From assembly GCF_014648875.1 (NCBI RefSeq), contig NZ_BMRY01000001.1:62001-126000 (forward strand): a DNA stretch of 64,000 nt, written 5' to 3'. A model generated the notes under the pieces. The model did not search any database. It saw only the letters and a program-made list of their open reading frames with translations, and was not told the origin of the DNA. Each line of letters opens with the position of its first letter. Position 1 is the stretch's first letter. Position numbers and translations under genes: made by a program. Below are positions 37,477 through 46,282 of the stretch, one piece after another. The DNA comes from Streptomyces parvus. Its GTDB lineage: Bacteria; Actinomycetota; Actinomycetes; Streptomycetales; Streptomycetaceae.

Positions 37477-39356
37477 CGACGACCACCGACGACGCCTCGC
37501 TTCCCGCGGCCGAGGACGACGGCCTGCGGAAGAAGAGCCCGGCCGCGCCCGGACCGGAGTCCTCCGGCGACCCGTTCGACCAGGACGATCTGCCCGCGCC
37601 GCCCGGGTCGACCCTGGCGCTGCTGTTCTCGCTGCTGGCCCCGATGCGCGGCCGGGTCGCGGTGGCGGCCCTGCTGCTGGTGGTGCAGCAGGTGGCGATG
37701 CAGGCGGGCCCGCTGCTCGTGGCGTACGCGATCGACAGCGGGGTCCCGGCGTTCCGGGACCACGACTACGGGCCGCTGATCGCGGTCGCCGTCGGCTACG
37801 CGCTCTGCTCGGTCGGCGCGGGCGTCCTCCAGTACGGCTTCATCCGGGCCGCCGCGCGGATCAACCAGGACGTGCTGCTGGAGCTGCGCGGCCGGATCTT
37901 CCGGCACGCGCAGGCGCTGAGCGTCGACTTCCACGAGCGCTACACCTCGGGCCGGCTGATCTCGCGCTCGACGACCGACGTCGAGTCGCTGCGGGAGCTG
38001 CTGAGCGAGGGGCTCCAGGAACTGATCGGCGTGGTCCTCTCGTTCGTGTCGATCGCCGTGGTGCTGCTCTGGCTGGACCTGGGGATCGGCGCGATCGCCA
38101 CGCTCTCCTTCGTACCGTTGTATCTGATGGTCCGGATGTACCGGCGGCGGGCGTCCGTCGCGTTCACCGCGCGGTCCACGGCGATCGCGGCGGTGATCGT
38201 GAAGTTCGCGGAGACGATGAACGGCATCCGCCCGGTCCAGGCGTTCCGCCGGGAGCGGAGCAACGACGCCGCCTTCACGGAGCTGAACACCCGCCACGAG
38301 CGGTCGAACGGCGACGCGATCCTGGAGATGGCCCGCTATGTCGTCGGCTCCCGGCTGATCGCGAACACGGCGGTGGCCGGGATGGTGCTGTGGGGCGCCT
38401 ACCGGGTGGCGGAGGGCACGCTGGCGCTCGGGGTGCTGGCGGCGGCGGTGCTGTATCTGCGCCGGCTGTACGACCCGATCGACCGGCTGGGGATGTTCCT
38501 CAACTCGTACGAGTCGGCGGCTGCTTCGCTGACGAAGATCGCCGGGCTGCTGGCCCAGACGCCGAACGTCCCCGAGACCGGACACCCCCGGGAACTGCCG
38601 CCGCGCTCGGGCGACCTCCCGGGCCGGGAGGTCGTGTTCGACGGGGTGCGGTTCGCCTACCGTACGGGCGGCGAGGTGCTGCCCACGTTCGACCTGCGTA
38701 TCCCGGCGGGCCGGACGGTGGCGGTCGTCGGCTCCACGGGCGCGGGCAAGTCGACGCTGGCCAAGCTGCTGGCCCGCTTCTACGACCCGACCGACGGCCG
38801 GGTCCTGCTGGACGGCACGGACCTGCGCGACCTGTCCACGGCCGAGCTGCGCCGGGGCGTGGTGATGGTGACGCAGGAGGCGTTCCTGTTCTCAGGGACG
38901 GTCGCGGAGAACATCGCGATCGGCCGCCCGGACGCCACCCGCGAGGAGATCGAGCACGCGGCGAGGGCGATCGGCGCGCACGACTTCATCGCAGCCCTGC
39001 CGGACGGCTACGACACCGACGTACGCAAGCGGGGCGGCCGGATCTCGGCGGGCCAGCGCCAGTTGGTGGCCTTCGCCCGCGCCCTGTTGGCGAACCCGTC
39101 GGTGCTGATCCTGGACGAGGCGACCAGCTCCCTGGACATCCCGGGCGAGCGCGCGGTGCAACGGGCCATGGACACGGTGCTGCACGGCCGCACGGCGGTG
39201 GTGATCGCCCACCGGCTCTCGACCGTGGAGATCGCGGACCGGGTGCTGGTGATGGAGCACGGCCGGATCGTGGAGGACGGCGCGCCCGCGGAACTGATCG
39301 CCGGGGCGGGGCGGTTCGCGGGGCTGCACCGGACGTGGCGGGACAGCTTGAGCTGA
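37473..39356 (+). CDS. ABC exporter half-transporter B (catalytic NBD)
   Basis: The 627-residue partner of the preceding subunit begins with an acidic N-terminal tail, then six TM helices (about 50-340). The NBD has Walker A GSTGAGKST, a modified signature ISAGQRQ, and Walker B LILDEATSSLD with intact Glu and H-loop VIAHRLST. The canonical Glu here plus degenerate subunit A matches TM287/288-like heterodimers. Start ATG 37473 lies within the ATGA overlap. A strong hairpin follows the stop. Confidence 0.92.
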   Translation: MTTTTDDASLPAAEDDGLRKKSPAAPGPESSGDPFDQDDLPAPPGSTLALLFSLLAPMRGRVAVAALLLVVQQVAMQAGPLLVAYAIDSGVPAFRDHDYGPLIAVAVGYALCSVGAGVLQYGFIRAAARINQDVLLELRGRIFRHAQALSVDFHERYTSGRLISRSTTDVESLRELLSEGLQELIGVVLSFVSIAVVLLWLDLGIGAIATLSFVPLYLMVRMYRRRASVAFTARSTAIAAVIVKFAETMNGIRPVQAFRRERSNDAAFTELNTRHERSNGDAILEMARYVVGSRLIANTAVAGMVLWGAYRVAEGTLALGVLAAAVLYLRRLYDPIDRLGMFLNSYESAAASLTKIAGLLAQTPNVPETGHPRELPPRSGDLPGREVVFDGVRFAYRTGGEVLPTFDLRIPAGRTVAVVGSTGAGKSTLAKLLARFYDPTDGRVLLDGTDLRDLSTAELRRGVVMVTQEAFLFSGTVAENIAIGRPDATREEIEHAARAIGAHDFIAALPDGYDTDVRKRGGRISAGQRQLVAFARALLANPSVLILDEATSSLDIPGERAVQRAMDTVLHGRTAVVIAHRLSTVEIADRVLVMEHGRIVEDGAPAELIAGAGRFAGLHRTWRDSLS

Positions 39357-39368
39357 GGGGCGGGCGGC

Positions 39369-39399
39369 GGCCCGCGCACCGGCATCCGGTGCGCGGGCC
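39369..39399. terminator. Strong hairpin terminator between convergent genes
   Basis: A perfect 14-bp stem GGCCCGCGCACCGG / CCGGTGCGCGGGCC with loop CAT, 12 bp after the ABC exporter stop and 45 bp from the nucleotidyltransferase stop. Confidence 0.8.
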
Positions 39400-39443
39400 C
39401 GCGCCCGCGAAAGGGTCAGGCGGTCCGGCGACCCGCAAAGGGC

Positions 39444-40157
39444 TCAGGCCGTCCGACGCGGGCCGCTGCGGCGGTACCCCTCCCAGATGGGGCCACCCGC
39501 CGCGTCGAGGACCTCGGTGACCAGGGCGGTGAGGCCCTCCGGAGCGCCGCGCAGCGCGGCCTGCGCGGTCTCGTCCAGGCGCGCGGGCAGCCCCGGAGCG
39601 ACGGGTTCGAGGCGCCGGGCCAGCCACTTGCCGCCGCCGAGCCAGGTGCCGTGGGTCAGCAGGGCCAGTTCGCCGGCGCGCTGGACGAGTTCGGTGACGA
39701 CGAACAGCCGCTCGCCCGCGTCCGTGACGGCGGCGAAGTCGTCGAGCAGGTCCGTCAGCGCGTACCGGGCGTCTTCGAGCGCCGTGCCGGTGACCGGGGG
39801 CGGCCCCGCGGCCGCCAGTCGTCGCGCCGTCACCGCGATCCGGGCTCCCGTCCCGTCGGCGTCGAGCAGCAGCGCCCCGTCGGCGCACATCCACAGCAGG
39901 GCCGAGTTCCGCCGCGCGATCTCCGGGGTCACGAAGCTGTGCCAGGAGTCCTCGGTGTGCACGAACAGCTCCACCGGCCAGGCCCCGTACCGCAGGCTCT
40001 CGCGGTACGGGGCGGGCGGGCCGTCGAGCAGGACGACGATGTCCAGGTCGGACCGGGCGGTGCGGCGGCTCGTCAGGACACTGCCGCCGAGGAACGCGGC
40101 GCGGGCGTCGGGGTGACGCTCCAGAACAAGGGCACGGGCGACTTCCGTTACGTCCAT
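39444..40157 (-). CDS. Nucleotidyltransferase-fold protein
   Basis: The 237-residue protein has a pol-beta-type active site: GGSVLTSRRTARSDLDIVVL (about 25-44), with GS and DxD carboxylates, plus a third acidic residue plausible in ELFVH. The C-terminal half is helical (about 120-225). It resembles standalone aminoglycoside-type or MNT-like nucleotidyltransferases; substrate unknown. No HEPN partner is adjacent, so a toxin-antitoxin role is not supported. Confidence 0.85.
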   Translation of the reverse strand: MDVTEVARALVLERHPDARAAFLGGSVLTSRRTARSDLDIVVLLDGPPAPYRESLRYGAWPVELFVHTEDSWHSFVTPEIARRNSALLWMCADGALLLDADGTGARIAVTARRLAAAGPPPVTGTALEDARYALTDLLDDFAAVTDAGERLFVVTELVQRAGELALLTHGTWLGGGKWLARRLEPVAPGLPARLDETAQAALRGAPEGLTALVTEVLDAAGGPIWEGYRRSGPRRTA

Positions 40158-40202
40158 GCCCCTACTCTGCCGTGGCCGCCCCTGCCGTGGCCGCGCGGCC
40201 GG

Positions 40203-41501
40203 TCAGACCTTCAGGAGGTCGTAGGTGCCGGTGCCGTCCGGCCTGCCGCTGCTGTACTGGCGCAGGAACTCGCCGTCGGCGTACCGGTCGTGGCCGATCA
40301 TGTAGCCGGTGTGCTTGTTCTGGACGCCGATCTTCGCGGAGCCGGGGACGTCACGGTAGATGTAGAACCGCTGGAGGTCGTCCTCCGTGCAGGCGACCGT
40401 CCTCAGGACCGCCCGCTCGTCGGCCGCGTTCGGCTGGGCGATGGTCGCGCACCCGCCGTTGCCCCAGTTCCACAGGGTCGCTTCGAGGACCCCGTTGTTC
40501 TCCGTCACGTCGCACAGCCGCCAGTGGTCCAGGTGGGCGCTGAAGATCGTCGAGGGCCGCAGGCGGACGCCGTCGTCCGCCAGGAGCGGCGCGCCCCAGG
40601 ACAGGGGCTTGCCGGGTACGGCGATCTTGTAGGCGTCCGCGCTGCAGTTGAGGGCGGCACGGGTGGCGGATGCGGCGGCCGGGGCGCTCTTCGCGCTCGC
40701 GGTGGCCTCGGCGTCGTTCCCGGCCGCGTCCCGGGCCGCGGCGGCCTTCTCAGCCTTCGCGGCCTTCTCAGCCTTCGCCGAGGGGACCGGGCCCGCCGTG
40801 TGTCCGGCGGTGGCGGCGGCGCCGCAGTCCAGCAGAGTCTTGGCCTTGGCCATGATGCTGTTGGCGGGGACCGTGTCCTCGCAGCGCACCGCGCCTTCCT
40901 CCATGGTGGCGTAGGTGGTGAAGCTACCGCTGTCGGGACCCTCGACCCACTTCAACGCGTAGCTGCCGTCGCCCTGTTGGACACGGTTGCAGTTGAGACT
41001 GCCGTAGGTGCCGGTGACCTTCTTCGTGCCCTTGTAGAGCCCGTAGTAGCCGGGCTGCATGAAGTTCCAGCTGATGGAGTTCGACACGCTGCTGGTGGAC
41101 GTGTAGTTGACCTGTACGTTCAGCCCCAGGGTCGCACCGACCGTACCGAGGAGTTCGACGGCGAAGCTTCCCTGCACAGTGCCGTTGAGCCCGACGGACA
41201 CCGAGATGGTGGTCTGGGTACTGGTGGTGACGGTCTGCGAACCGGTCGTGCCCTCGGTGACGTACCAGCCCTTGAAGTGGGTGATCGTCGGTGAGACTTC
41301 GGTGGTCCTGACGAGCGGGTGGCGCTTGCCGAGATCGGCGACGGTACAGGCCTGACCGGCCTCGGCCCCGGCCGCCTGCCGGCCGGGTCCGGGCTCGGCG
41401 GGTACGGCGGCGGCCTGAGGGGCGGCCATGGCCACGGCGGCCGTCGCGGTGGCGACGATTGCCCCGAGCCCTCTGCCCAGGCGGGTACGTGTACGGCGCA
41501 T
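40203..41501 (-). CDS. Secreted protein: beta-rich domain plus lectin-like C-terminus
   Basis: The 432-residue protein has a Sec signal peptide (MRRTRTRLGRGLGAIVATAT to PQAAAVPA). The mature N-terminal domain (about 45-225) contains long Ser/Thr/Val alternations (SQTVTTSTQTTISVSVGLNG; VNYTSTSSVSNSISWNF), as in amphipathic beta-hairpins of pore-forming proteins. An Ala/Lys linker (about 230-285) leads to a C-terminal domain with LWNWGNGGCATI and DLQRFYIY, which may be a beta-trefoil or other lectin. I do not recognise a named family. ATG 41501 is preceded by AGGGGGAAG. Function unknown. Confidence 0.75.
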   Translation of the reverse strand: MRRTRTRLGRGLGAIVATATAAVAMAAPQAAAVPAEPGPGRQAAGAEAGQACTVADLGKRHPLVRTTEVSPTITHFKGWYVTEGTTGSQTVTTSTQTTISVSVGLNGTVQGSFAVELLGTVGATLGLNVQVNYTSTSSVSNSISWNFMQPGYYGLYKGTKKVTGTYGSLNCNRVQQGDGSYALKWVEGPDSGSFTTYATMEEGAVRCEDTVPANSIMAKAKTLLDCGAAATAGHTAGPVPSAKAEKAAKAEKAAAARDAAGNDAEATASAKSAPAAASATRAALNCSADAYKIAVPGKPLSWGAPLLADDGVRLRPSTIFSAHLDHWRLCDVTENNGVLEATLWNWGNGGCATIAQPNAADERAVLRTVACTEDDLQRFYIYRDVPGSAKIGVQNKHTGYMIGHDRYADGEFLRQYSSGRPDGTGTYDLLKV

Positions 41502-41943
41502 CACTGTCTTCCCCCTGCTTGTACGCGGTCGATGAGGTGAGCGTGAGCGAAGGTACCGTCGCCGACGACGGCAGGGCCATACCACAACTGGCCACATAGG
41601 ATCAAGAACTGTCCCATTACTGCCTGGTACGAAAGGGAGTTGCTCGGTTCCATGCCTTCGGCGTGCCCATGAGGGGGCCGCTGAAGGAAGGGACTTTCTC
41701 CGAGACACCTCAGCGGCATCCAGCGGCCGCGCCACGCGATCACCTAGGGAGGGCTGCACACGTCCACCACCCGCCCCTGGACCCGGCCGCCGCAGGACGG
41801 CGAGACCTTCACCGTGACCCGCTTCGCGTGGGGCCCGACCTGACGGACACCGGGCGCCCCTACGACGCGTCAGGCCGTGCACCGGCCCGGCCGGACGGGA
41901 CACGCGGACGGTGCGGGTGCGATGCCGACGGAATTCGCCGCCG
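41502..41943. other. 442-bp intergenic region
   Basis: Holds the candidate promoter near 41576-41605. Beyond that, frames on both strands lack consistent codon bias. Around 41757-41840 the plus strand encodes a short stretch (STTRPWTRPPQDGETFTV) that could be a gene relic, but I cannot tie it to any family. Confidence 0.4.
41576..41605 (-). promoter_or_regulatory. Candidate promoter for the secreted protein
   Basis: On the minus strand TTGATC (41605-41600), an 18-bp spacer and TATGGC (41581-41576) resemble a vegetative promoter, about 75 bp upstream of the start codon. Confidence 0.35.
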
Positions 41944-43005
41944 TCACCCCGGCAGCAGCCGTACCGCCGCGTTGCGCAGCCGGGTGCGTTCCGTGCTCAT
42001 GAAGCGGTGCAGCGTCCGGGAGGCGAAGGCGGTCCGCTGAGCGCTGCGGCGGCGCTCCCGGTCGTAGGCGCGCAGGGCTCCGGCAATGCCCGCCGGGCCC
42101 GGGGGCGCCGCGGCGAGCGCCCGGGTCAGGGCGTCCGCGTCCAGGATCGCGGTGCAGGCGCCCTGGCCCAGGTTGGGCGTCATGGCGTGGGCCGCGTCGC
42201 CGACCAGTGCCACGTGGCCCGCCGAGGCGTCGGCGGAGACGAAGGAGGGCAGCGCCGGGTACAGGTGGCGCATCTCGTAGCGGATCCAGGTTGCCGGGTC
42301 GGTGGCGTCCAGGATGCGTGGGATCGGGTCGTGCCAGTCGGCGAAGAGGCCGCGCAGGTCGTCGGCCGTGGTCGCCTCGGGTGCGGTGGCGTACCAGTTG
42401 GTGCGGCCCGGTTCGACCGGGGTCAGCCCGAAGAAGCGGCCGCTCCCCCAGGTCTCGCCGTGCACCCGGCTCTCGATGTCGGCGATGCCGATCCAGGCGA
42501 CGGTACCGACCTCGCGCGGGCCGCTGCGGTCGCCGAAGCGGGCGGTGCGGACGGCGCTGCGGATGCCGTCGGCGCCGATCACCAGGTCCTGTCCGGCGGC
42601 GAGTGCCCCCACGTCCGTGACCCGCTCGCCGAGTTTCACCGGTACGTCACCGAAGGCGTCCAGCCCAGCGAGCAGGGCGTCGAGCAAGTACGGACGGGAG
42701 ATGAGGAGTTCGGGGCGGCCCGCCGTGCGTTCGATGCGCTCCAGCGGGAGCCGGGCGATCGGCGTCCCGTCGGGGGTGCGGATGTGCGCGTCGCGGTAGG
42801 GCACGGCGTGCTCGCGCAGGGCGTCGCCGGCACCGAGGCGGTCGAGCGCGGACTGTGCGGTGGGGTGGATGCCGAAGGCCGCTCCGTACCGCTCCAGTTC
42901 GGTGCGGCGTTCCAGCACGGTCACGCTCCAGCCCGCGCGGCGGAGGCCGATCGCGGTCGCCAGTCCGCCGATGCCCGCGCCGACCACGGTCGCCGTCCCT
43001 GCCAT
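41944..43005 (-). CDS. FAD-dependent monooxygenase (PHBH-like)
   Basis: The 353-residue flavoprotein has the dinucleotide-binding motif VVGAGIGGLATAIGLRRAG (about 7-25), the DG motif GADGIRSAVR and the GD motif ALVGDAAHAMTPNLGQGA (about 275), which define the p-hydroxybenzoate-hydroxylase class. The substrate may be an aromatic or antibiotic. GGGAG precedes ATG 43005. It is divergent from a TetR-type repressor with a palindrome between them, so it is probably repressed by it. Confidence 0.92.
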   Translation of the reverse strand: MAGTATVVGAGIGGLATAIGLRRAGWSVTVLERRTELERYGAAFGIHPTAQSALDRLGAGDALREHAVPYRDAHIRTPDGTPIARLPLERIERTAGRPELLISRPYLLDALLAGLDAFGDVPVKLGERVTDVGALAAGQDLVIGADGIRSAVRTARFGDRSGPREVGTVAWIGIADIESRVHGETWGSGRFFGLTPVEPGRTNWYATAPEATTADDLRGLFADWHDPIPRILDATDPATWIRYEMRHLYPALPSFVSADASAGHVALVGDAAHAMTPNLGQGACTAILDADALTRALAAAPPGPAGIAGALRAYDRERRRSAQRTAFASRTLHRFMSTERTRLRNAAVRLLPG

Positions 43006-43051
43006 GTCGCGCTCCCGAAGCTCGTAGGGCCATGCAGAAGAACCACCACAT

Positions 43052-43065
43052 CCGTGGTACCACGG
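43052..43065. promoter_or_regulatory. Palindromic operator between monooxygenase and TetR genes
   Basis: CCGTGGTACCACGG is a perfect 14-bp palindrome. A second GGTACCA core occurs at 43070-43076. Location between the divergent genes makes it the likely TetR binding site. Confidence 0.6.
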
Positions 43066-43125
43066 CTGGGGTACCATCGGCAAGGAGAGGCGGCGGAGAC
43101 GACGGGGACGAGGGAGCGGGCACGA

Positions 43126-43716
43126 GTGAATCCGGACCGGCGGGACCGGCTGCGGGACGCGGCGATCGAGGTGCTGGCCCGGGACGGCGGGCGCGGGCTG
43201 ACGCACCGGGCCGTGGACCGGGCCGCCGAGGTGCCGTCCGGCACCACCAAGAACTACTTCCCGACCCGGGACGCCGTGCTCCGCGCGGTGGCGGAACGCT
43301 GCCTGGAGCAGTACCTGGCACTCACCGAACAGCTGGCCGCCGGTCCGGGCCCCGCGAACCGGGAGGCCCTGATCGCCCTCTTCCGCTCACTCCTGGAGAA
43401 CGTCGCGGGGCCGGGCCGCCCCCGGCTCCTCGCCGTGCTGGAGCTCCAGGCCGAGGCGACCCGGCGGCCCTGGCTCTCCGGCATCCTCGACCCGATGGCG
43501 AGCGGCGACTTCGCGGGGTTCGAGCTGGCCCAGCGCGCCGCCGGGCTGCCGGTGACCCCGCAGCGGGCCGCCGTCGTCACCCTCGCCCTGCACGCGGCGG
43601 TGCCCCACCTGCTGACGGACGGGCCCGGCACGCTCGCGGCGGCGGGGCTCGACGACCCGGACCGCTTCGTGCGCGACCTCCTGGACACGGTGTACCCGCC
43701 GGACGCCACGGCCTGA
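43126..43716 (+). CDS. TetR-family repressor
   Basis: The 196-residue protein from GTG 43126 has an N-terminal HTH: RDRLRDAAIEVLARDGGRGL, then THRAVDRAAEVPSGTTKNYF (about 6-50). A helical ligand-binding domain follows. GGGAG precedes the start. Divergent from the FAD monooxygenase across 120 bp with a palindrome, so it likely represses that gene until its ligand binds. Confidence 0.92.
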   Translation: MNPDRRDRLRDAAIEVLARDGGRGLTHRAVDRAAEVPSGTTKNYFPTRDAVLRAVAERCLEQYLALTEQLAAGPGPANREALIALFRSLLENVAGPGRPRLLAVLELQAEATRRPWLSGILDPMASGDFAGFELAQRAAGLPVTPQRAAVVTLALHAAVPHLLTDGPGTLAAAGLDDPDRFVRDLLDTVYPPDATA

Positions 43717-44172
43717 GCGCCACAGCCCGCCGGACGCGACCACCCGAGCGCACGCGACCCACCCGGCAGCGGTGACCGGAAGCCCGCACCCCGATCCCGA
43801 AGAGATCCCCGCACCCTGACGGACCGGCACATTCCGGCGGGCCGATCTGGCCAGAACCCGACACCGTCTCATCTGACGGTCATCACACCTCTTCCCGCTC
43901 GCGGCGGGCCGGTGGCCGCCGCGCGCGAAACCTGTGACCACCCTGTGAATGCCGGGCTCAAGAACACCCGGTAACACTGCGGCAATGATCGACGAAACGT
44001 CCGCTCAACGAACATGACCTTTCCGGCAACGAACGAAATCCGGCCAAGTTCTTGACGCGCCCCTGACAGGCACGGTCGTCGGCTGGCACTGTTCACCCCG
44101 TTCTGCGCACCGCCTGCACCGACCGGACAGCCCTCCAGGCCGCCCGGTACCCCCCTCGCAGAAGGAGTCCGC
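43717..44172. other. 456-bp intergenic region upstream of the protease
   Basis: No credible gene is seen. AT content rises between ~43930 and 44060. TTGACG at 44053-44058 could be a -35, but no clear -10 follows. AAGGAG at 44161 is the protease ribosome site. Confidence 0.4.
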
Positions 44173-46218
44173 GTGAGATCCACGCCCAGCCGTCGCGCGA
44201 CCGCGACCGGCGCTCTGATAGCCGCCGCAGCCCTCATAGCCGTCGCCGTTCCGTCCGGCGCCGCGACCGCCACCTCCGCCCCCGCCTCGGCCCCGCTCGG
44301 CGGGATCACCGCCGGCACGAAGGCCGACCCGGGCGCCCTCCCCGCCAAGCTCTCCCCCGCCCAGCGCGCGGAGCTGCTCAGTGAGGCGAACGCCACGAAG
44401 GCGGCCACCGCCAAGGAGCTCGGTCTCGGGTCCACCGAGAAGCTCGTGGTCCGTGACGTGGTCCAGGACCGCGACGGCACCACGCACACCCGCTACGAGC
44501 GCACCCTCGACGGGCTCCCCGTCCTCGGCGGCGACCTCGTGGTCAAGGAGTCCGCGGCCGGAAAGACCGAGGGCGTCAGCAAGGCGTCGAGGGCGACCAG
44601 CGCGCAGCTGAAGGCCGTCGGCCTGACCGCCGACGTGGCCCCGGCCGCCGCCGAGAAGCAGGCGCTCGGCGCGGCCAAGGCCGAGGGGTCGAAGGCCAAG
44701 AAGGCGGAGAACACCCCGCGCAAGGTGGTCTGGGTGGGCGGCGGCTCCCCGCAGCTCGCGTACGAGACCGTGGTCGGCGGACTCCAGCACGACGGCACCC
44801 CGAACGAGCTGCACGTGCTCACGGACGCCACCACGGGCGAGAAGCTCTACGAGTGGCAGGCCGTCCACAACGGCACGGGCAACACGCAGTACAGCGGCCA
44901 GGTGACGCTGGGCACCGCCCCCTCGTACACCCTGACCGACACCGGGCGCGGCAACCACAAGACGTACAACCTGAACCGGGGGACCTCCGGGACCGGGACC
45001 CTGTTCTCCGGCGCGGACGACATCTGGGGCGACGGCACCCCGGGCAACGCCGAGACGGCCGGCGCGGACGCCCACTACGGCGCCGCGCTCACCTGGGACT
45101 ACTTCAAGAACGTGCACGGCCGCTCCGGCATCCGGGGTGACGGCGTCGGCGCGTACTCCCGGGTCCACTACGGCAACAACTACGTCAACGCCTTCTGGCA
45201 GGACAGCTGCTTCTGCATGACCTACGGGGACGGCGCGGGCAACGCCAAGCCGCTGACCTCCATCGACGTGGCCGCCCACGAGATGACCCACGGCATCACG
45301 TCGAACACCGCGGGCCTCGTCTACAGCGGTGAGTCCGGCGGTCTCAACGAGGCGACGTCCGACATCTTCGCCGCCGCCGTCGAGTTCCACGCGAACAACT
45401 CCCAGGACCAGGGCGACTACCTGGTGGGCGAGAAGATCGACATCCGCGGCAACGGCACCCCGCTGCGCTACATGGACAAGCCCAGCCGGGACGGCAGCTC
45501 CAAGGACTACTGGTACGCGGGCATCGGCAACGTCGACGTCCACTACTCCTCGGGCCCGGCCAACCACTGGTACTACCTGCTCTCCGAGGGCAGCGGCACC
45601 AAGACGATCAACGGTGTCAGCTACGACTCCCCGACCTCCGACGGACTGCCGGTCACCGGCATCGGCCGGGACAAGGCGTCGCTGATCTGGTTCAAGGCGC
45701 TCACCACCAAGTTCACCTCGACGACCAACTACGCCGCCGCCCGCACGGGCACGCTCGCGGTAGCCAGTGAGCTGTACGGGGCCACCAGCCCCGAGTACGC
45801 GGCCGTGGCCCACGCCTGGGCCGGCATCAACGTCGGCTCGCGCCCCGGCGGCGGCGACCCCGACCCGGGCGGCAAGGTGTTCGAGAACACCACCGTGGTG
45901 AACATCCCGGACGCCGGTGCGGCCGTCACCAGCTCGGTCACCGTCTCCGGTGTGGCCGGCAACGCGCCGAGCGCCCTCAAGGTGGGCGTGGACATCACGC
46001 ACACCTGGCGCGGTGACCTGGTCATCGACCTGCTGGCCCCGGACGGGTCGGCGTACCGGCTGAAGAACTCCTCCTCCGGTGACTCCGCGGACAACGTGGT
46101 GGAGACCTACACCGTCAACGCCTCGTCCGAGGTGGCCAACGGGGTCTGGAAGCTGCGGGTCCAGGACGTCGCACGCTACGACACCGGGCGGATCAACAGC
46201 GTCAAGCTCACCTTCTGA
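44173..46218 (+). CDS. Secreted M4 (thermolysin-family) metalloprotease with P-domain
   Basis: The 681-residue protein has a Sec signal peptide (RRATATGALIAAAALIAVAV), an FTP/PepSY-type propeptide (about 45-225) and the M4 catalytic domain. The zinc site is HEMTH (about 371-375) with the third ligand Glu in GGLNEATSD, and the proton-donor His lies in YSSGPANHWYYLL. A C-terminal proprotein-convertase P-like domain follows (about 565-681: VTVSGVAGNAPSALKVGVDI; NGVWKLRVQDVA). It is expected to be an extracellular neutral protease matured by autoprocessing. Start GTG 44173 has AAGGAG upstream. Confidence 0.95.
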   Translation: MRSTPSRRATATGALIAAAALIAVAVPSGAATATSAPASAPLGGITAGTKADPGALPAKLSPAQRAELLSEANATKAATAKELGLGSTEKLVVRDVVQDRDGTTHTRYERTLDGLPVLGGDLVVKESAAGKTEGVSKASRATSAQLKAVGLTADVAPAAAEKQALGAAKAEGSKAKKAENTPRKVVWVGGGSPQLAYETVVGGLQHDGTPNELHVLTDATTGEKLYEWQAVHNGTGNTQYSGQVTLGTAPSYTLTDTGRGNHKTYNLNRGTSGTGTLFSGADDIWGDGTPGNAETAGADAHYGAALTWDYFKNVHGRSGIRGDGVGAYSRVHYGNNYVNAFWQDSCFCMTYGDGAGNAKPLTSIDVAAHEMTHGITSNTAGLVYSGESGGLNEATSDIFAAAVEFHANNSQDQGDYLVGEKIDIRGNGTPLRYMDKPSRDGSSKDYWYAGIGNVDVHYSSGPANHWYYLLSEGSGTKTINGVSYDSPTSDGLPVTGIGRDKASLIWFKALTTKFTSTTNYAAARTGTLAVASELYGATSPEYAAVAHAWAGINVGSRPGGGDPDPGGKVFENTTVVNIPDAGAAVTSSVTVSGVAGNAPSALKVGVDITHTWRGDLVIDLLAPDGSAYRLKNSSSGDSADNVVETYTVNASSEVANGVWKLRVQDVARYDTGRINSVKLTF

Positions 46219-46234
46219 TCCGGCCCACCGCAGT

Positions 46235-46275
46235 CGAGCGGCCCGGGAGGGGGCGAACCCCTTCCGGGCCGCTCG
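46235..46275. terminator. Bidirectional hairpin terminator between protease and glgP
   Basis: CGAGCGGCCCGG (46235-46246) pairs with CCGGGCCGCTCG (46264-46275), and GGGG/CCCC inside extends it. It is 17 bp after the protease stop and 8 bp from the convergent glgP stop. Confidence 0.75.
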
Positions 46276-46282
46276 CGCGCGC

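Noticed and set aside
39444..40157. Toxin-antitoxin (MNT/HEPN) interpretation of the nucleotidyltransferase
   Set aside because: No HEPN-type partner gene lies beside it, and the protein has its own helical C-terminal domain.
41911..43125. Long upstream extension of the TetR gene
   Set aside because: Antisense to the FAD monooxygenase; GTG 43126 with GGGAG gives a normal-sized TetR protein.
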